Shown piece after piece: positions 37,011-45,932 of a stretch of DNA of 64,000 bases. The position numbers and the translations under genes were made by a program. The stretch is from Bacteroidales bacterium (lineage in GTDB: Bacteria > Bacteroidota > Bacteroidia > Bacteroidales > ML635J-15). The stretch covers positions 1-64,000 of the forward strand of contig JAFZWY010000009.1 of NCBI GenBank assembly GCA_017617125.1, given 5' to 3'. The number at the start of each line of letters is the position of its first letter. Positions within the stretch are counted from its first letter, which is position 1. The notes under the pieces are model-generated. The model ran no database searches, was not told the origin of the DNA, and saw nothing but the letters and a program-made list of their open reading frames with translations.

Positions 37011-37628
37011 CTACAATTTTATTCCCATAAATCCCATGAATGCGAGTCCCATAAGACCGACAATTATGAACGCAATGCCCAATCCGTCGAGGGCTTTAGG
37101 TATCTTCGAGTATTTAATTTTTTCGCGGATGGCGGCAAGGCTGACAATTGCAAGCAACCAGCCAATTCCCGAGCCGAAACCGAAAACGGCAGCCTCACCG
37201 ACATTGGCGTACGAGCGTTCCGCCATAAAGAGCGAACCGCCTAATATTGCGCAGTTTACAGCAATTAGTGGCAGGAAAATTCCTAACGAATTGTACAGCG
37301 ACGGCGAGAATTTCTCGATTACCATCTCGACCAGCTGAGTCATCGAAGCCACAACGGCAATAAACACTATAAATGTAAGGAACGACAGGTCAACATCGGC
37401 AAACGACGGTGAAATCCATGTCATTGCGCCCTTGCAAAGCAAATACTTTTCGATAAGGTAGTTGATCGGAACGGTAATCGTAAGCATAAACGCCACTGCA
37501 ACGCCCAATCCGAACGAAGTCTTAACAGTCTTCGACACAGCAAGATACGAGCACATTCCGAGGAAATATGCGAAAATCATATTGTCGATAAAAATCGACT
37601 TGACGAATATGTTAGCAATGTTTTCCAT
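37011..37628 (-). CDS. nqrE: Na+-translocating NADH:quinone reductase subunit E
   Basis: A 205-residue membrane subunit with six helices. [20 protein letters not shown] and [17 protein letters not shown] hold the conserved cysteines that, with those of NqrD, bind an Fe centre in the membrane. Its start overlaps the nqrD stop by one base. Confidence 0.96.
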   Translation of the reverse strand: MENIANIFVKSIFIDNMIFAYFLGMCSYLAVSKTVKTSFGLGVAVAFMLTITVPINYLIEKYLLCKGAMTWISPSFADVDLSFLTFIVFIAVVASMTQLVEMVIEKFSPSLYNSLGIFLPLIAVNCAILGGSLFMAERSYANVGEAAVFGFGSGIGWLLAIVSLAAIREKIKYSKIPKALDGLGIAFIIVGLMGLAFMGFMGIKL

Positions 37629-38254
37629 TATTTACCCTCCTCCTTTTTCTGCTGGCGTGCGCGCTGTATCCACACTATCAATCCTACCGCTATCAACGCC
37701 ATAGGCGGCATAATCATAAGACCGTTGTTCATGTAGCCGGCATCGTAGAATGCCTGTGGCACAACCTGATAGTTCCAGATTGTACCGCTGCCGAGCAATT
37801 CGCGGAAGAATGCTACCACTATCAATATAAAGCCGTAGCCCAGACCGTTGGCAAGTCCGTCAATGAAACTGCGGCGTGGACTGTTCGACATTGCAAAGGC
37901 TTCCAGGCGTCCCATGACAATGCAGTTTGTAATTATAAGTCCCACGAATACAGAAAGTTGCTTGCTAATGTCGAACACGTATGCCTTTAGGAACTGGTCA
38001 ACGACAATCACAAGGAATGCCACAACGACAAGCTGAACTATTATCCTGATTCTGTTGGGGATAGTCTTTCGCAGCAGCGACACGATCACATTCGACAGTG
38101 CCACTACAAAAGTAAGGCTCAACGCCATAACCACAGCCGACTGCAACTTGACCGTCACTGCCAGCGCCGAGCAAATACCTAATATCTGTACCGTAATCGG
38201 GTTGTTCCTGACTAGCGGATCTAAAAATATTCTTTCTTTCCTATTCTTTTCCAT
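37628..38254 (-). CDS. nqrD: Na+-translocating NADH:quinone reductase subunit D
   Basis: A 208-residue membrane subunit, homologous to Nqr[21 protein letters not shown] and [18 protein letters not shown] carry the conserved cysteines. Part of the Na+ channel of the complex. The charged tail [11 protein letters not shown] is cytoplasmic. Confidence 0.96.
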   Translation of the reverse strand: MEKNRKERIFLDPLVRNNPITVQILGICSALAVTVKLQSAVVMALSLTFVVALSNVIVSLLRKTIPNRIRIIVQLVVVAFLVIVVDQFLKAYVFDISKQLSVFVGLIITNCIVMGRLEAFAMSNSPRRSFIDGLANGLGYGFILIVVAFFRELLGSGTIWNYQVVPQAFYDAGYMNNGLMIMPPMALIAVGLIVWIQRARQQKKEEGK

Positions 38255-38259
38255 AACAT

Positions 38260-38901
38260 TTATTTCCTTGATTTTTCGATGTATGGCAAGTATTTATTCA
38301 AGCAAGACTCTAACATTTCGCTTACCGATGTTGAAGTTATAGTTGCTCCCGAAATTGCATCTACTTCGTTTTCGTTCTGTGCGCCACGCTTGTTGGTCTT
38401 TACTGCAACAAACTGATTTTCGGAATTGAAAATCTTCTTTCCTGAAAACTGCGACTGAAAATGTTCGGTAGCAATTTCGGCACCGAGTCCCGAAGTTTCC
38501 GACTTATGGTCGAAGTATGCACCGTAGACCGTGTTAAGGTCTTCGTCCAATGAGATATAGCCCCAGATTGGACCCCAGAGGCCTTTCCCCGAAAGCGGGA
38601 AAACATATTTCAAACCCTTGTCGGTCTGAGCTTTATACAAAATCAGAGCATCTTCTTTTTCAACCTCGTTGCCGAATTCGTCAACAGCGATTTCAGTTAC
38701 GATTTTAGCATAGTTCGATTCAACCTCCTTGGTCTCGACGTTTATCTTAAGAGCCGACAGAATGTTCCTTTTCTGCTCTATCTCGTAGTTTTTAGCCTGC
38801 TTGGGCTGAAGCAACACGGCGACAAGGCTCAGAGCGCCAGCCACAACAACGACCAAAATTATCGAGTAAATAAATATGTATGAATTCTTGTTCCTGTCCA
38901 T
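38260..38901 (-). CDS. nqrC: Na+-translocating NADH:quinone reductase subunit C
   Basis: A 213-residue subunit with one N-terminal helix and a periplasmic FMN-binding domain. The motif SGATITS at residues 184-190 contains Thr187, the expected site of covalent FMN attachment through a phosphoester bond. Slightly shorter than the Vibrio protein but complete. Confidence 0.96.
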   Translation of the reverse strand: MDRNKNSYIFIYSIILVVVVAGALSLVAVLLQPKQAKNYEIEQKRNILSALKINVETKEVESNYAKIVTEIAVDEFGNEVEKEDALILYKAQTDKGLKYVFPLSGKGLWGPIWGYISLDEDLNTVYGAYFDHKSETSGLGAEIATEHFQSQFSGKKIFNSENQFVAVKTNKRGAQNENEVDAISGATITSTSVSEMLESCLNKYLPYIEKSRK

Positions 38902-38904
38902 AGC

Positions 38905-40092
38905 CTATCTGTTTTTTCTACGTCTGACACGTCTTACCTTCACGCGTCTCAACCTCTTGTTAATGTTAGCCCTTACGACGCAATAGTCGATAAGCGGTGT
39001 GAAAATATTCATCAGCAGTATAGCCAGCATCATGCCTTCGGGGAAAGCTGGGTTCAGAATTCGTATCAGCATGGCCATCACGCCGATAAGGAAACCGTAG
39101 ATGTATTTTCCCTTTTCTGTCTGGGCAGCAGTCACTGGGTCGGTAGCCATAAACACTGCACCGAATGCAAATCCGCCTAAGCAAAGATGCCAGTACCAAT
39201 CGATTGGTGTGTGTGACTGCAATGCAAACGCCATTGCTGCGCCACCTGCAAATACCGAAAACATTATCTTCCAGCTTGCTATACCTGTAAATAGAAGTAT
39301 GAATGCGCCCAAGGCTATAGCAATAATTGATGTTTCACCGATGGAACCCGGGATTAGTCCGATAGTTAAATCCAAAATCGAAGTTGTCTCGCCGAATCCA
39401 TTTGTTATCACATCACTACCCTCGCCTATCTGAGCCAATGGAGTTGCACCCGAAAAACCATCCACGGCATTTCCATCGGTCATTCCAGCTATCCAAATCT
39501 TGTCTCCAGACATTTTTGAAGGATACGAGAAGAAGAGGAATGCGCGTGCCAGCAAAGCTGGGTTTACTATGTTCATTCCTGTTCCACCAAACAATTCCTT
39601 TCCCACCAGCACAGCAAAAGCCGTTGCCAAGCCGACCATCCAAAGCGGCGTATCTACGGGCATTATCAACGGAATAAGCATTCCCGTAACTAGGAAACCT
39701 TCGTTGACCTTGTGCTTGCGCACCTGAGCGAAGGCAAATTCAATTGTAAGACCAACAAGGTACGACACCAACAACAGCCAGAATACCTTCAGGAAGCCAT
39801 ACCAGAATACTGTCCAGAAGCCAGTTTCGGCAAGCACTCCCATCGAGTTAAAATGTTGATAGCCCACATTGTACATACCAAACAATAAACAAGGAATTAA
39901 AGCAAAAACGACAATAATCATCGTTCGCTTCATGTCTATTGCATCGCGGATATGCGAACCGTTCTCGGTAACATCCTTAGGCACGAAAAGGAAAGTCTCG
40001 AACGCCTCGAAAGTCGAGGTCATAAACGGAAACTTCCCCAGCACCTTGGGTTTTATTTTGTCAATATGTTTTCGTATCGGATTCATAATCAA
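38905..40092 (-). CDS. nqrB: Na+-translocating NADH:quinone reductase subunit B
   Basis: A 395-residue membrane subunit. DGFSGATPLAQ contains Thr217, the site for the second covalent FMN; GGTGMNIVNPALLARAFLFF and the remaining helices match the family. The protein ends in a strongly basic tail (RLRRVKVRRVRRRKNR) that is longer and more arginine-rich than I would expect. The start codon is at the nqrA stop. Confidence 0.95.
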   Translation of the reverse strand: MIMNPIRKHIDKIKPKVLGKFPFMTSTFEAFETFLFVPKDVTENGSHIRDAIDMKRTMIIVVFALIPCLLFGMYNVGYQHFNSMGVLAETGFWTVFWYGFLKVFWLLLVSYLVGLTIEFAFAQVRKHKVNEGFLVTGMLIPLIMPVDTPLWMVGLATAFAVLVGKELFGGTGMNIVNPALLARAFLFFSYPSKMSGDKIWIAGMTDGNAVDGFSGATPLAQIGEGSDVITNGFGETTSILDLTIGLIPGSIGETSIIAIALGAFILLFTGIASWKIMFSVFAGGAAMAFALQSHTPIDWYWHLCLGGFAFGAVFMATDPVTAAQTEKGKYIYGFLIGVMAMLIRILNPAFPEGMMLAILLMNIFTPLIDYCVVRANINKRLRRVKVRRVRRRKNR

Positions 40093-41424
40093 CTATTCCA
40101 TTTCTTTACGTACCAAATCCAAGCCGTGGCGAATCGCCTGCTGCACATTCACTTTCGAGGTGCATACAAATTCGCACAATGCCAGATCCTCTTCTATAAC
40201 CTCGTAAATACCAAGTTCTTCCATCTTGTCAATATCGTCGGTCATTGCTGCCTTTACCAGCAGTTGCGGATAAATGTCGAGCGGACAAACCTTTTCGTAC
40301 TGACCAGTAACGACATACGCGCGTTCTTCGCCGTGCATATTGGTGTCGAGATTGAAGCGCTTCCATGGCGTGAGCATCGAGAGGAAAGTCCTTGAGTTGC
40401 TGAACTTCTTTGCTCCAGGCAACAGCCAGCCGAACATTTCGTAGTCGTCGCCTTCTGGAATTACCGAAACCTGCATTTCGTTGAAGCCAAGATACGGATT
40501 ATCGGTAACATTTATTCCGGTAAGCACATTGCCAGATATTATGCGTACGTTCTCCGACTTAAGCATACTGTCGGTACGCAACTGCGACAGGTCGGCACCA
40601 ATACGCAGCTTGTAATACTGCGGTGCGACAACCTCGGCGCCACACACTGCAATCGTCTTTTCCGGCTGATATTCGCCATGTTTCAGCAAGCGACCGATAA
40701 TTGGCAGATTCAAGGCGCTGATAGTCCACACCGTTTCGCCCTTATTTATCGGCTTCAGTTTGTTTATCTGCGTACCGACAAGTCCTGCAGGATGTTTGCC
40801 GGCAAATACATTCTTTACAATCTCGGGGTCATCGGGCATCAGCATTGCAAGGCGCGAATCTTTTCCGAACGACAGATATATGTTTCCGCTTGTGAAATGA
40901 TACAGCGAACGAATTGCAAGTTTCAGATACTCAATATCTTCTTTCAGTGCAAATTCCATATTGCATGCAAGCGGAGCCGTGTCGACGAAAGATATGAAAA
41001 TATCACGTGGTGTCGCATTGGGATTAGCGACAATTCCGTAAGGACGCTGATTTATAAGCGGATAAATGCCAGCCTTTGAAAACAGCGACTTAAGGTCTTC
41101 GTTGGTATCGAAAGTTACAGCCTCGTTGCTACCGTCGGCTTCAATTTCAACACGTAGAATCTTGCGTTTTTCTCCACGCACAATACTCTTGAGAACGCCC
41201 GAGCATGGTGATGCAAAGCAAATTTCGGGCACGTCCTTGTCGTGGAACACAATTGTTCCGCGTTTCAGACGGTCGCCTTCCTTGCAGTCCATCTTGGGTG
41301 TTATACCATGAAAATCCGTTGGCCTTATGCAGTATCGCTTGGGTGCGATTTTTGCCGACAGCAACTCTTCTGCCTCACCCTGCATCTTAATGTCCAAGCC
41401 TTTTCTAATCCTTATAGTTTTCAA
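40093..41424 (-). CDS. nqrA: Na+-translocating NADH:quinone reductase subunit A
   Basis: A 443-residue cytoplasmic subunit that contributes to quinone binding. It begins IRIRKGLDIKMQGEAEELLS and contains DFHGITPKMDCKEGDRLKRG, PCSGVLKSIVRGEKRKILRV and SLGCD-equivalent family segments through to a helical C-terminus. First gene of the operon. A minus-strand TAACTTTG lies about 27 nt upstream. Confidence 0.95.
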   Translation of the reverse strand: MKTIRIRKGLDIKMQGEAEELLSAKIAPKRYCIRPTDFHGITPKMDCKEGDRLKRGTIVFHDKDVPEICFASPCSGVLKSIVRGEKRKILRVEIEADGSNEAVTFDTNEDLKSLFSKAGIYPLINQRPYGIVANPNATPRDIFISFVDTAPLACNMEFALKEDIEYLKLAIRSLYHFTSGNIYLSFGKDSRLAMLMPDDPEIVKNVFAGKHPAGLVGTQINKLKPINKGETVWTISALNLPIIGRLLKHGEYQPEKTIAVCGAEVVAPQYYKLRIGADLSQLRTDSMLKSENVRIISGNVLTGINVTDNPYLGFNEMQVSVIPEGDDYEMFGWLLPGAKKFSNSRTFLSMLTPWKRFNLDTNMHGEERAYVVTGQYEKVCPLDIYPQLLVKAAMTDDIDKMEELGIYEVIEEDLALCEFVCTSKVNVQQAIRHGLDLVRKEME

Positions 41425-41450
41425 AATACAATGATTAAAAAATTAGATGG

Positions 41451-41458
41451 CAAAGTTA
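41451..41458 (-). promoter_or_regulatory. -7 box of the nqr operon
   Basis: Minus-strand TAACTTTG fits TAnnTTTG. The -33 region shows no clear TTTG. Confidence 0.4.
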
Positions 41459-41527
41459 AGCCTTTTTATTAATAGGTAAGTTTTCCGTAATGGTGTTTTA
41501 TAAACAAGTTTTCAAACAGACACGGCA

Positions 41528-42442
41528 CTATTTGTCGTCTGTTGACTTGCTGCTTGGATTGCTGGAGTCGGCCTTTTTCGGCTCAAGATGTATCGTGCTT
41601 TCTATACCCATTTTCTCGCGCAGAGCCTTCTCTATCCTGTCGGCAATGCCGTGACCTTCGAGAATCGTCATTTCGGGCGGCAAATTGATATGGAAAGTCA
41701 ACTCGCTGTGAGTACCATAATTGTGTATATGGAAATGGTGAACCTGAAGGTCATTGTCAACCGATTCGCTGATAATTGCCTTGACCTGGGCTATGATTTC
41801 GTCGGGGACGCTCTCGCCCATCAGCTTGTCAACCGCTTCGCGGATAATCTTATATACGGCAACCATAAGTATCAGCGACACGCAAATTCCAAGCACGGCA
41901 TCTATCCACCAGAAATAGTCCTGCAGGAAAATTCCAGCCAGCACAACAATCGACGAAAGCGCGTCGCTACGATGATGCCAGCCGTCAGCTTTTACCGAAG
42001 TGTTGCCGGTCTTGCGTGCTATGTAGAACGAGAACTGCGCCATGCCCTCCTTCACGACTATCGAGACAGCAGTGACGACAATCGCCAAAGTGCCGAAAAT
42101 AGCCTTTGTGTCAGGATTTTTCAGCTTGTCAATTGCCTGAGTGATAAACTCGTATGCTACAACAGCAAGCATGACTCCGATTAGAATAGCTATCAGATTT
42201 TCGATACGGCCGTGACCGAAAGGATGCTTTTTGTCGGCCTTGCGCGACGACATCTTAACGCCTATTAGCACAGCCACCGAACTGAGCGAATCGGACAAGG
42301 TGTGCCATGCATCGGCAAGCAGAGCCACAGAACCCGATACTATGCCTGCCCAATATTTTATAGCGAACAAGAGAGTATTGGCAATTATCGAAATGATACC
42401 TGCAAGATAGTTGAGACGAGTATTTGAGGAAGTTTGTGACAT
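41528..42442 (-). CDS. Cation diffusion facilitator family transporter
   Basis: A 304-residue membrane protein with six helices and a C-terminal cytoplasmic domain. The metal-site patterns ALLADAWHTLSDSLSSVAVL (helix 2) and SVKADGWHHRSDALSSIVVL (helix 5) provide the Asp/His ligands; KKHPFGHGRIENL is the conserved loop. The C-terminal domain VHHFHIHNYGTHSELTFHIN is His-rich, as in Zn2+/Fe2+ exporters of the CzcD/FieF type. The metal cannot be fixed from sequence alone. Confidence 0.92.
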   Translation of the reverse strand: MSQTSSNTRLNYLAGIISIIANTLLFAIKYWAGIVSGSVALLADAWHTLSDSLSSVAVLIGVKMSSRKADKKHPFGHGRIENLIAILIGVMLAVVAYEFITQAIDKLKNPDTKAIFGTLAIVVTAVSIVVKEGMAQFSFYIARKTGNTSVKADGWHHRSDALSSIVVLAGIFLQDYFWWIDAVLGICVSLILMVAVYKIIREAVDKLMGESVPDEIIAQVKAIISESVDNDLQVHHFHIHNYGTHSELTFHINLPPEMTILEGHGIADRIEKALREKMGIESTIHLEPKKADSSNPSSKSTDDK

Positions 42443-42467
42443 GGAGTGAATGTTTCTAAGTTTGATG

Positions 42468-42499
42468 GGCTTGCAGGCTCGAAGGCTAACAGGCTTAAA
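42468..42499 (+). repeat. Tandem octamer repeat, four units
   Basis: GGCTTGCA, GGCTCGAA, GGCTAACA and GGCTTAAA follow each other without gaps. The same type of repeat is at 54198-54237. Further right, AATCGTAAATC occurs twice (42553-42563 and 42567-42577). Confidence 0.7.
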
Positions 42500-42581
42500 G
42501 CTTTTTTTTGATTTCTACTTTCATTTCTGTTTGCCTTTAAGCCCAACAAATCAATCGTAAATCTAAAATCGTAAATCCTCT

Positions 42582-44765
42582 TTAGTTTCCCATTTCACAG
42601 ATAAATTTCAGCCTAACAAGGCGAATTTCCTCTTCCGAGTAATCCTCACCGAACTCACGCAAAGCCTCTTCGATTGTACCGTCTTCGGAATCCTCACGGA
42701 AGTAGGTGTAGATATCTTCGATATCGTTGCTGTCGAGGATTGTGTTGAGGTAGTAGTCGATGTTGATAGTGGTTCCAGAATCGACAAACGATTCGAGTTG
42801 CTCTATGAGTTCCATGAGAGTCATCTTCATGCCGTCGGCAATGTCGTCGAGCGACATACGGCTATCGATATTTCTGATTATCATTCGCTTGGACTCGGAA
42901 CTTGAACCGACAGACTTGATCACAAGGTCTTCGGGACGATCGATGCCATTGATCTCGATGTGCTGCTTGATGAGCTCGACAAATTCCTTTCCAAACTTCT
43001 GGGCCTTGCCCTGTCCCACCTTCTGGCAGTTTTTCAGTTCGTCGATTGTTATCGGGTACTGAATTGCCATATCCTGCAACGAAGCATCGTCGAAGATTAC
43101 GTATGGCGGCAACTTAAGTTTCTTTGCAATGTCCTTGCGCAGATTCTTGAGCATGGTGTAAAGTTCCTCGTCGGCAGCGGCAGTTCCGCCATATTCGGAT
43201 TCTCGCTCCTGGTCTTCGATTGCCTCGTAGTCGGTGTCGCGGGTAAGCATTATTGAATACGGATTCTTGTAGAATTCGTAACCCTTGTCGGTAATCTTAA
43301 GCAATCCGTAGTTGACGATGCCCTTTTCTATTAGTTTGGCAATAAGCATCTGACGGATAACACCCTTCCAGTACAATGGAGTTTCGTCGGAGCCGATTCC
43401 AAAGGTCGGCAATTTGTCGTGCTGGTATGTTGATATTTCAGATGTCTGTTTTCCGATCAATATATTAATTATATGGTCGACCTTAAAGCCGTCCTTTATT
43501 GCTATAATGGTTTCGAGTACGGTCTGTACGTCTTCCTTGCCCTCGAAACGTTCTTTCGGGTTGAGGCAGTTGTCGCAGTTTCCGCAATCCTCTTCCATTT
43601 CTTCACCGAAATAATTCAGCAGTTGGCGTACACGGCAAGTAGTTGACTCTGCGTAAGAAACAGTCTCTGCCAAAAGTTGCTTGCCGATTTCCTGTTCGTT
43701 CATCGGCTTATTCTGCATGAACTTTTCCAACTTCTGGATATCGTCGTAAGTGTAGAATGCAATACACTTTCCTTCTCCACCATCACGACCGGCGCGACCG
43801 GTTTCCTGATAGTAGCCTTCGAGGCTCTTGGGAATGTTGTAGTGGATGACAAAACGTACATCGGGTTTATCGATACCCATACCGAAAGCGATTGTTGCAA
43901 CGATTACATCAACTTCCTCGTTGAGGAACATATCCTGATTGCGGGAACGTGTTGCTGCATCCATACCTGCATGATATGGCAAAGCCTTTATTTGGTTGAC
44001 AACCAGCATTTCTGCAAGTTCTTCCACTTTCTTACGGCTTAAGCAATAGATTATGCCCGACTTTCCAGGATTGTCCTTTATGTATTTTATAATTTGCTTT
44101 GTAGCGTTAATTTTCGGACGTACTTCGTAGTATAGGTTCGGACGGCGGAACGACGACTTGAAGACATTAGCATCGAGCATATCCAAGTTTTTCTGGATAT
44201 CGTGCTGAACCTTTGGCGTTGCCGTAGCGGTTAGCGTCATCAGCGGTGCCTGACCGATTTCGTTTACTATTGAACGTATTTTCCTGTATTCGGGACGGAA
44301 ATCGTGACCCCATTCCGAAATACAGTGTGCCTCGTCGACTGCATAGAACGAAATCTTGAACTTTTTGAGGAATTCGATATTGTCCTCCTTGGTGAGCGAT
44401 TCGGGTGCGACATACAGAAGTTTTGTCTTGCCCGACATTATATCGTCCTTAACGGCAGAAATTTCGGTTTTGCTAAGAGTTGAATTAAGAAAATGAGCAA
44501 CGCCCTCCTCCATGCTGAATCCGCGCATTGCATCGACCTGGTTCTTCATCAAGGCGATAAGCGGCGAAATGATGATGGCAGTACCCTCGAGCATCAGAGC
44601 AGGCAGCTGATAGCACAACGATTTGCCGCCGCCAGTAGGCATCAGGACAAAGCTGTCGTGACCATCAAGGAGACTAAGAATAACCTCCTTCTGCTGACCC
44701 TTAAAGTCATTGAATCCGAAATATTTCTTTAAAAGTTCGTATATTTTTTCCTCTCTAGCATCCAT
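42582..44765 (-). CDS. recQ: ATP-dependent DNA helicase RecQ
   Basis: A 727-residue superfamily 2 helicase. Helicase motifs: Walker A MPTGGGKSLCYQLP, motif II VDEAHCISEWGHDF, motif III TLTATATP, motif VI QETGRAGRDG. The Zn-binding RecQ C-terminal region follows with CRVRQLLNYFGEEM and CGNCDNC, then the winged helix and an HRDC domain (about 530-605). A further C-terminal extension of about 100 acidic residues is typical of the longer Bacteroidetes form. It unwinds DNA in recombination and repair. Confidence 0.94.
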   Translation of the reverse strand: MDAREEKIYELLKKYFGFNDFKGQQKEVILSLLDGHDSFVLMPTGGGKSLCYQLPALMLEGTAIIISPLIALMKNQVDAMRGFSMEEGVAHFLNSTLSKTEISAVKDDIMSGKTKLLYVAPESLTKEDNIEFLKKFKISFYAVDEAHCISEWGHDFRPEYRKIRSIVNEIGQAPLMTLTATATPKVQHDIQKNLDMLDANVFKSSFRRPNLYYEVRPKINATKQIIKYIKDNPGKSGIIYCLSRKKVEELAEMLVVNQIKALPYHAGMDAATRSRNQDMFLNEEVDVIVATIAFGMGIDKPDVRFVIHYNIPKSLEGYYQETGRAGRDGGEGKCIAFYTYDDIQKLEKFMQNKPMNEQEIGKQLLAETVSYAESTTCRVRQLLNYFGEEMEEDCGNCDNCLNPKERFEGKEDVQTVLETIIAIKDGFKVDHIINILIGKQTSEISTYQHDKLPTFGIGSDETPLYWKGVIRQMLIAKLIEKGIVNYGLLKITDKGYEFYKNPYSIMLTRDTDYEAIEDQERESEYGGTAAADEELYTMLKNLRKDIAKKLKLPPYVIFDDASLQDMAIQYPITIDELKNCQKVGQGKAQKFGKEFVELIKQHIEINGIDRPEDLVIKSVGSSSESKRMIIRNIDSRMSLDDIADGMKMTLMELIEQLESFVDSGTTINIDYYLNTILDSNDIEDIYTYFREDSEDGTIEEALREFGEDYSEEEIRLVRLKFICEMGN

Positions 44766-44817
44766 ATGAAATTGTTTTTTGAGGCACCCTACAAAAATAT
44801 CCAGTAGGATACGAAAA

Positions 44818-44825
44818 CAAAGATA
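44818..44825 (-). promoter_or_regulatory. -7 box of recQ
   Basis: Minus-strand TATCTTTG, a perfect -7 consensus, 52 nt before the recQ start; divergent from the kdsD-side box at 44849. Confidence 0.45.
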
Positions 44826-44848
44826 AGATTTTTTTGTGATTAAAATAT

Positions 44849-44856
44849 TATTTTTG
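44849..44856 (+). promoter_or_regulatory. -7 box of the arabinose-5-phosphate isomerase gene
   Basis: TATTTTTG lies 14 nt before the ATG at 44871; a TTTG at 44833-44836 is nearer than the normal -33 distance. Confidence 0.4.
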
Positions 44857-44870
44857 CAAAAAAAATTTTC

Positions 44871-45839
44871 ATGTTAGACAACAAGGAAATAATTAGCATT
44901 GGCAAACGCACTGTAACACACGAAGCGAATGCCATACAAAAGATTGTCGACTACATTGACGACAGTTTTGCAGAAGCAGTAAAGAAAATATCGCAGTCGA
45001 AAGGCCGTGTAGTAATAACAGGTATCGGCAAAAGCGCTGCCATAGGCACAAAGATTGTCGCCAGCCTCAATTCGACAGGCACGCCGGCAATTTTCATGCA
45101 CGCCGCCGACGCAATACACGGCGACCTCGGCATTGTGCAGGACGACGACGTGGTAATATGCATTTCGAAAAGCGGAAACACACCCGAAATCAAAGTCCTC
45201 ATACCTTTAATTAAACGCAATAACAATCTGCTCATTGCAATTGTTTCCGACACAGAATCTTTTTTGGCAAAGTCTGCCGACATCGTATTGCGTTCGACCG
45301 TCGACTCCGAAGCTTCTCCTCATAATCTTGCACCTACATCTAGCACAACGGCACAACTGGTCGTCGGTGATGCCCTGATGGTTGCCCTGCTCGAAATGAA
45401 AGGCTTCACTCCTGCCGACTTCGCAAAGTTCCACCCGGGAGGATCGCTTGGCAAAAAATTATATTTAAAGGTAAACGACATTTATGTGCAGAACGAAAGA
45501 CCTCAGGTTTCCCCGGATGCAAGCATAAAGTACGTAATATCAGAAATTTCGAGCAAGCGTCTCGGTGCCGCAGCCGTGGTTGACGACAGCGGTAAGGTTC
45601 TCGGCATCATTACCGATGGTGATATCCGCCGTATGCTCAACAACTACGACAACATCAAGGACATAAAGGCTGCCGATATAATGACAAAGTCGCCCAAGTG
45701 CATACAGGAAGGCGAACTTGCCGTGAACGCACTGCAGATGATGCAGAAGAACAGCATCACACAGGTTCTCATTGTCGATGGCGACAAATATCTCGGGGTA
45801 GTTCATCTGCACGACCTTATGAGAGAAGGAATTGTATAA
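44871..45839 (+). CDS. kdsD: D-arabinose 5-phosphate isomerase (KdsD/KpsF family)
   Basis: A 322-residue sugar isomerase producing arabinose 5-phosphate for KDO and lipopolysaccharide synthesis. The SIS domain (about 30-170) has VVITGIGKSAAIGTKIVASL, the HGDLG loop, SKSGNTPEI and the family signature LAPTSSTTAQLVVGDALMVA. FHPGGSLGKKL leads to two CBS domains (about 205-322). Length and order are standard. Followed by its own terminator. Confidence 0.94.
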   Translation: MLDNKEIISIGKRTVTHEANAIQKIVDYIDDSFAEAVKKISQSKGRVVITGIGKSAAIGTKIVASLNSTGTPAIFMHAADAIHGDLGIVQDDDVVICISKSGNTPEIKVLIPLIKRNNNLLIAIVSDTESFLAKSADIVLRSTVDSEASPHNLAPTSSTTAQLVVGDALMVALLEMKGFTPADFAKFHPGGSLGKKLYLKVNDIYVQNERPQVSPDASIKYVISEISSKRLGAAAVVDDSGKVLGIITDGDIRRMLNNYDNIKDIKAADIMTKSPKCIQEGELAVNALQMMQKNSITQVLIVDGDKYLGVVHLHDLMREGIV

Positions 45840-45843
45840 TAAA

Positions 45844-45868
45844 AAAGGACGGCGTTGAACCGTCCTTT
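45844..45868. terminator. Terminator between kdsD and the C10 peptidase gene
   Basis: AAAGGACGG pairs with CCGTCCTTT around a seven-base loop, just after the kdsD stop and preceded by an A-tract, so it can serve both converging genes. Confidence 0.8.
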
Positions 45869-45885
45869 ATCGTATGTTGTATATC

Positions 45886-45916
45886 CGTAAGGGAAGGTTT
45901 CAAACCTGCCCTTACG
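45886..45916. repeat. 31-nt imperfect palindrome
   Basis: CGTAAGGG and AGGTTT on the left pair with AAACCT and CCCTTACG on the right, with a single mismatch and a one-base centre. It is separate from the terminator and has no T-tract; probably a dispersed palindromic repeat. Confidence 0.6.
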
Positions 45917-45932
45917 ACAGACCACGAACACT

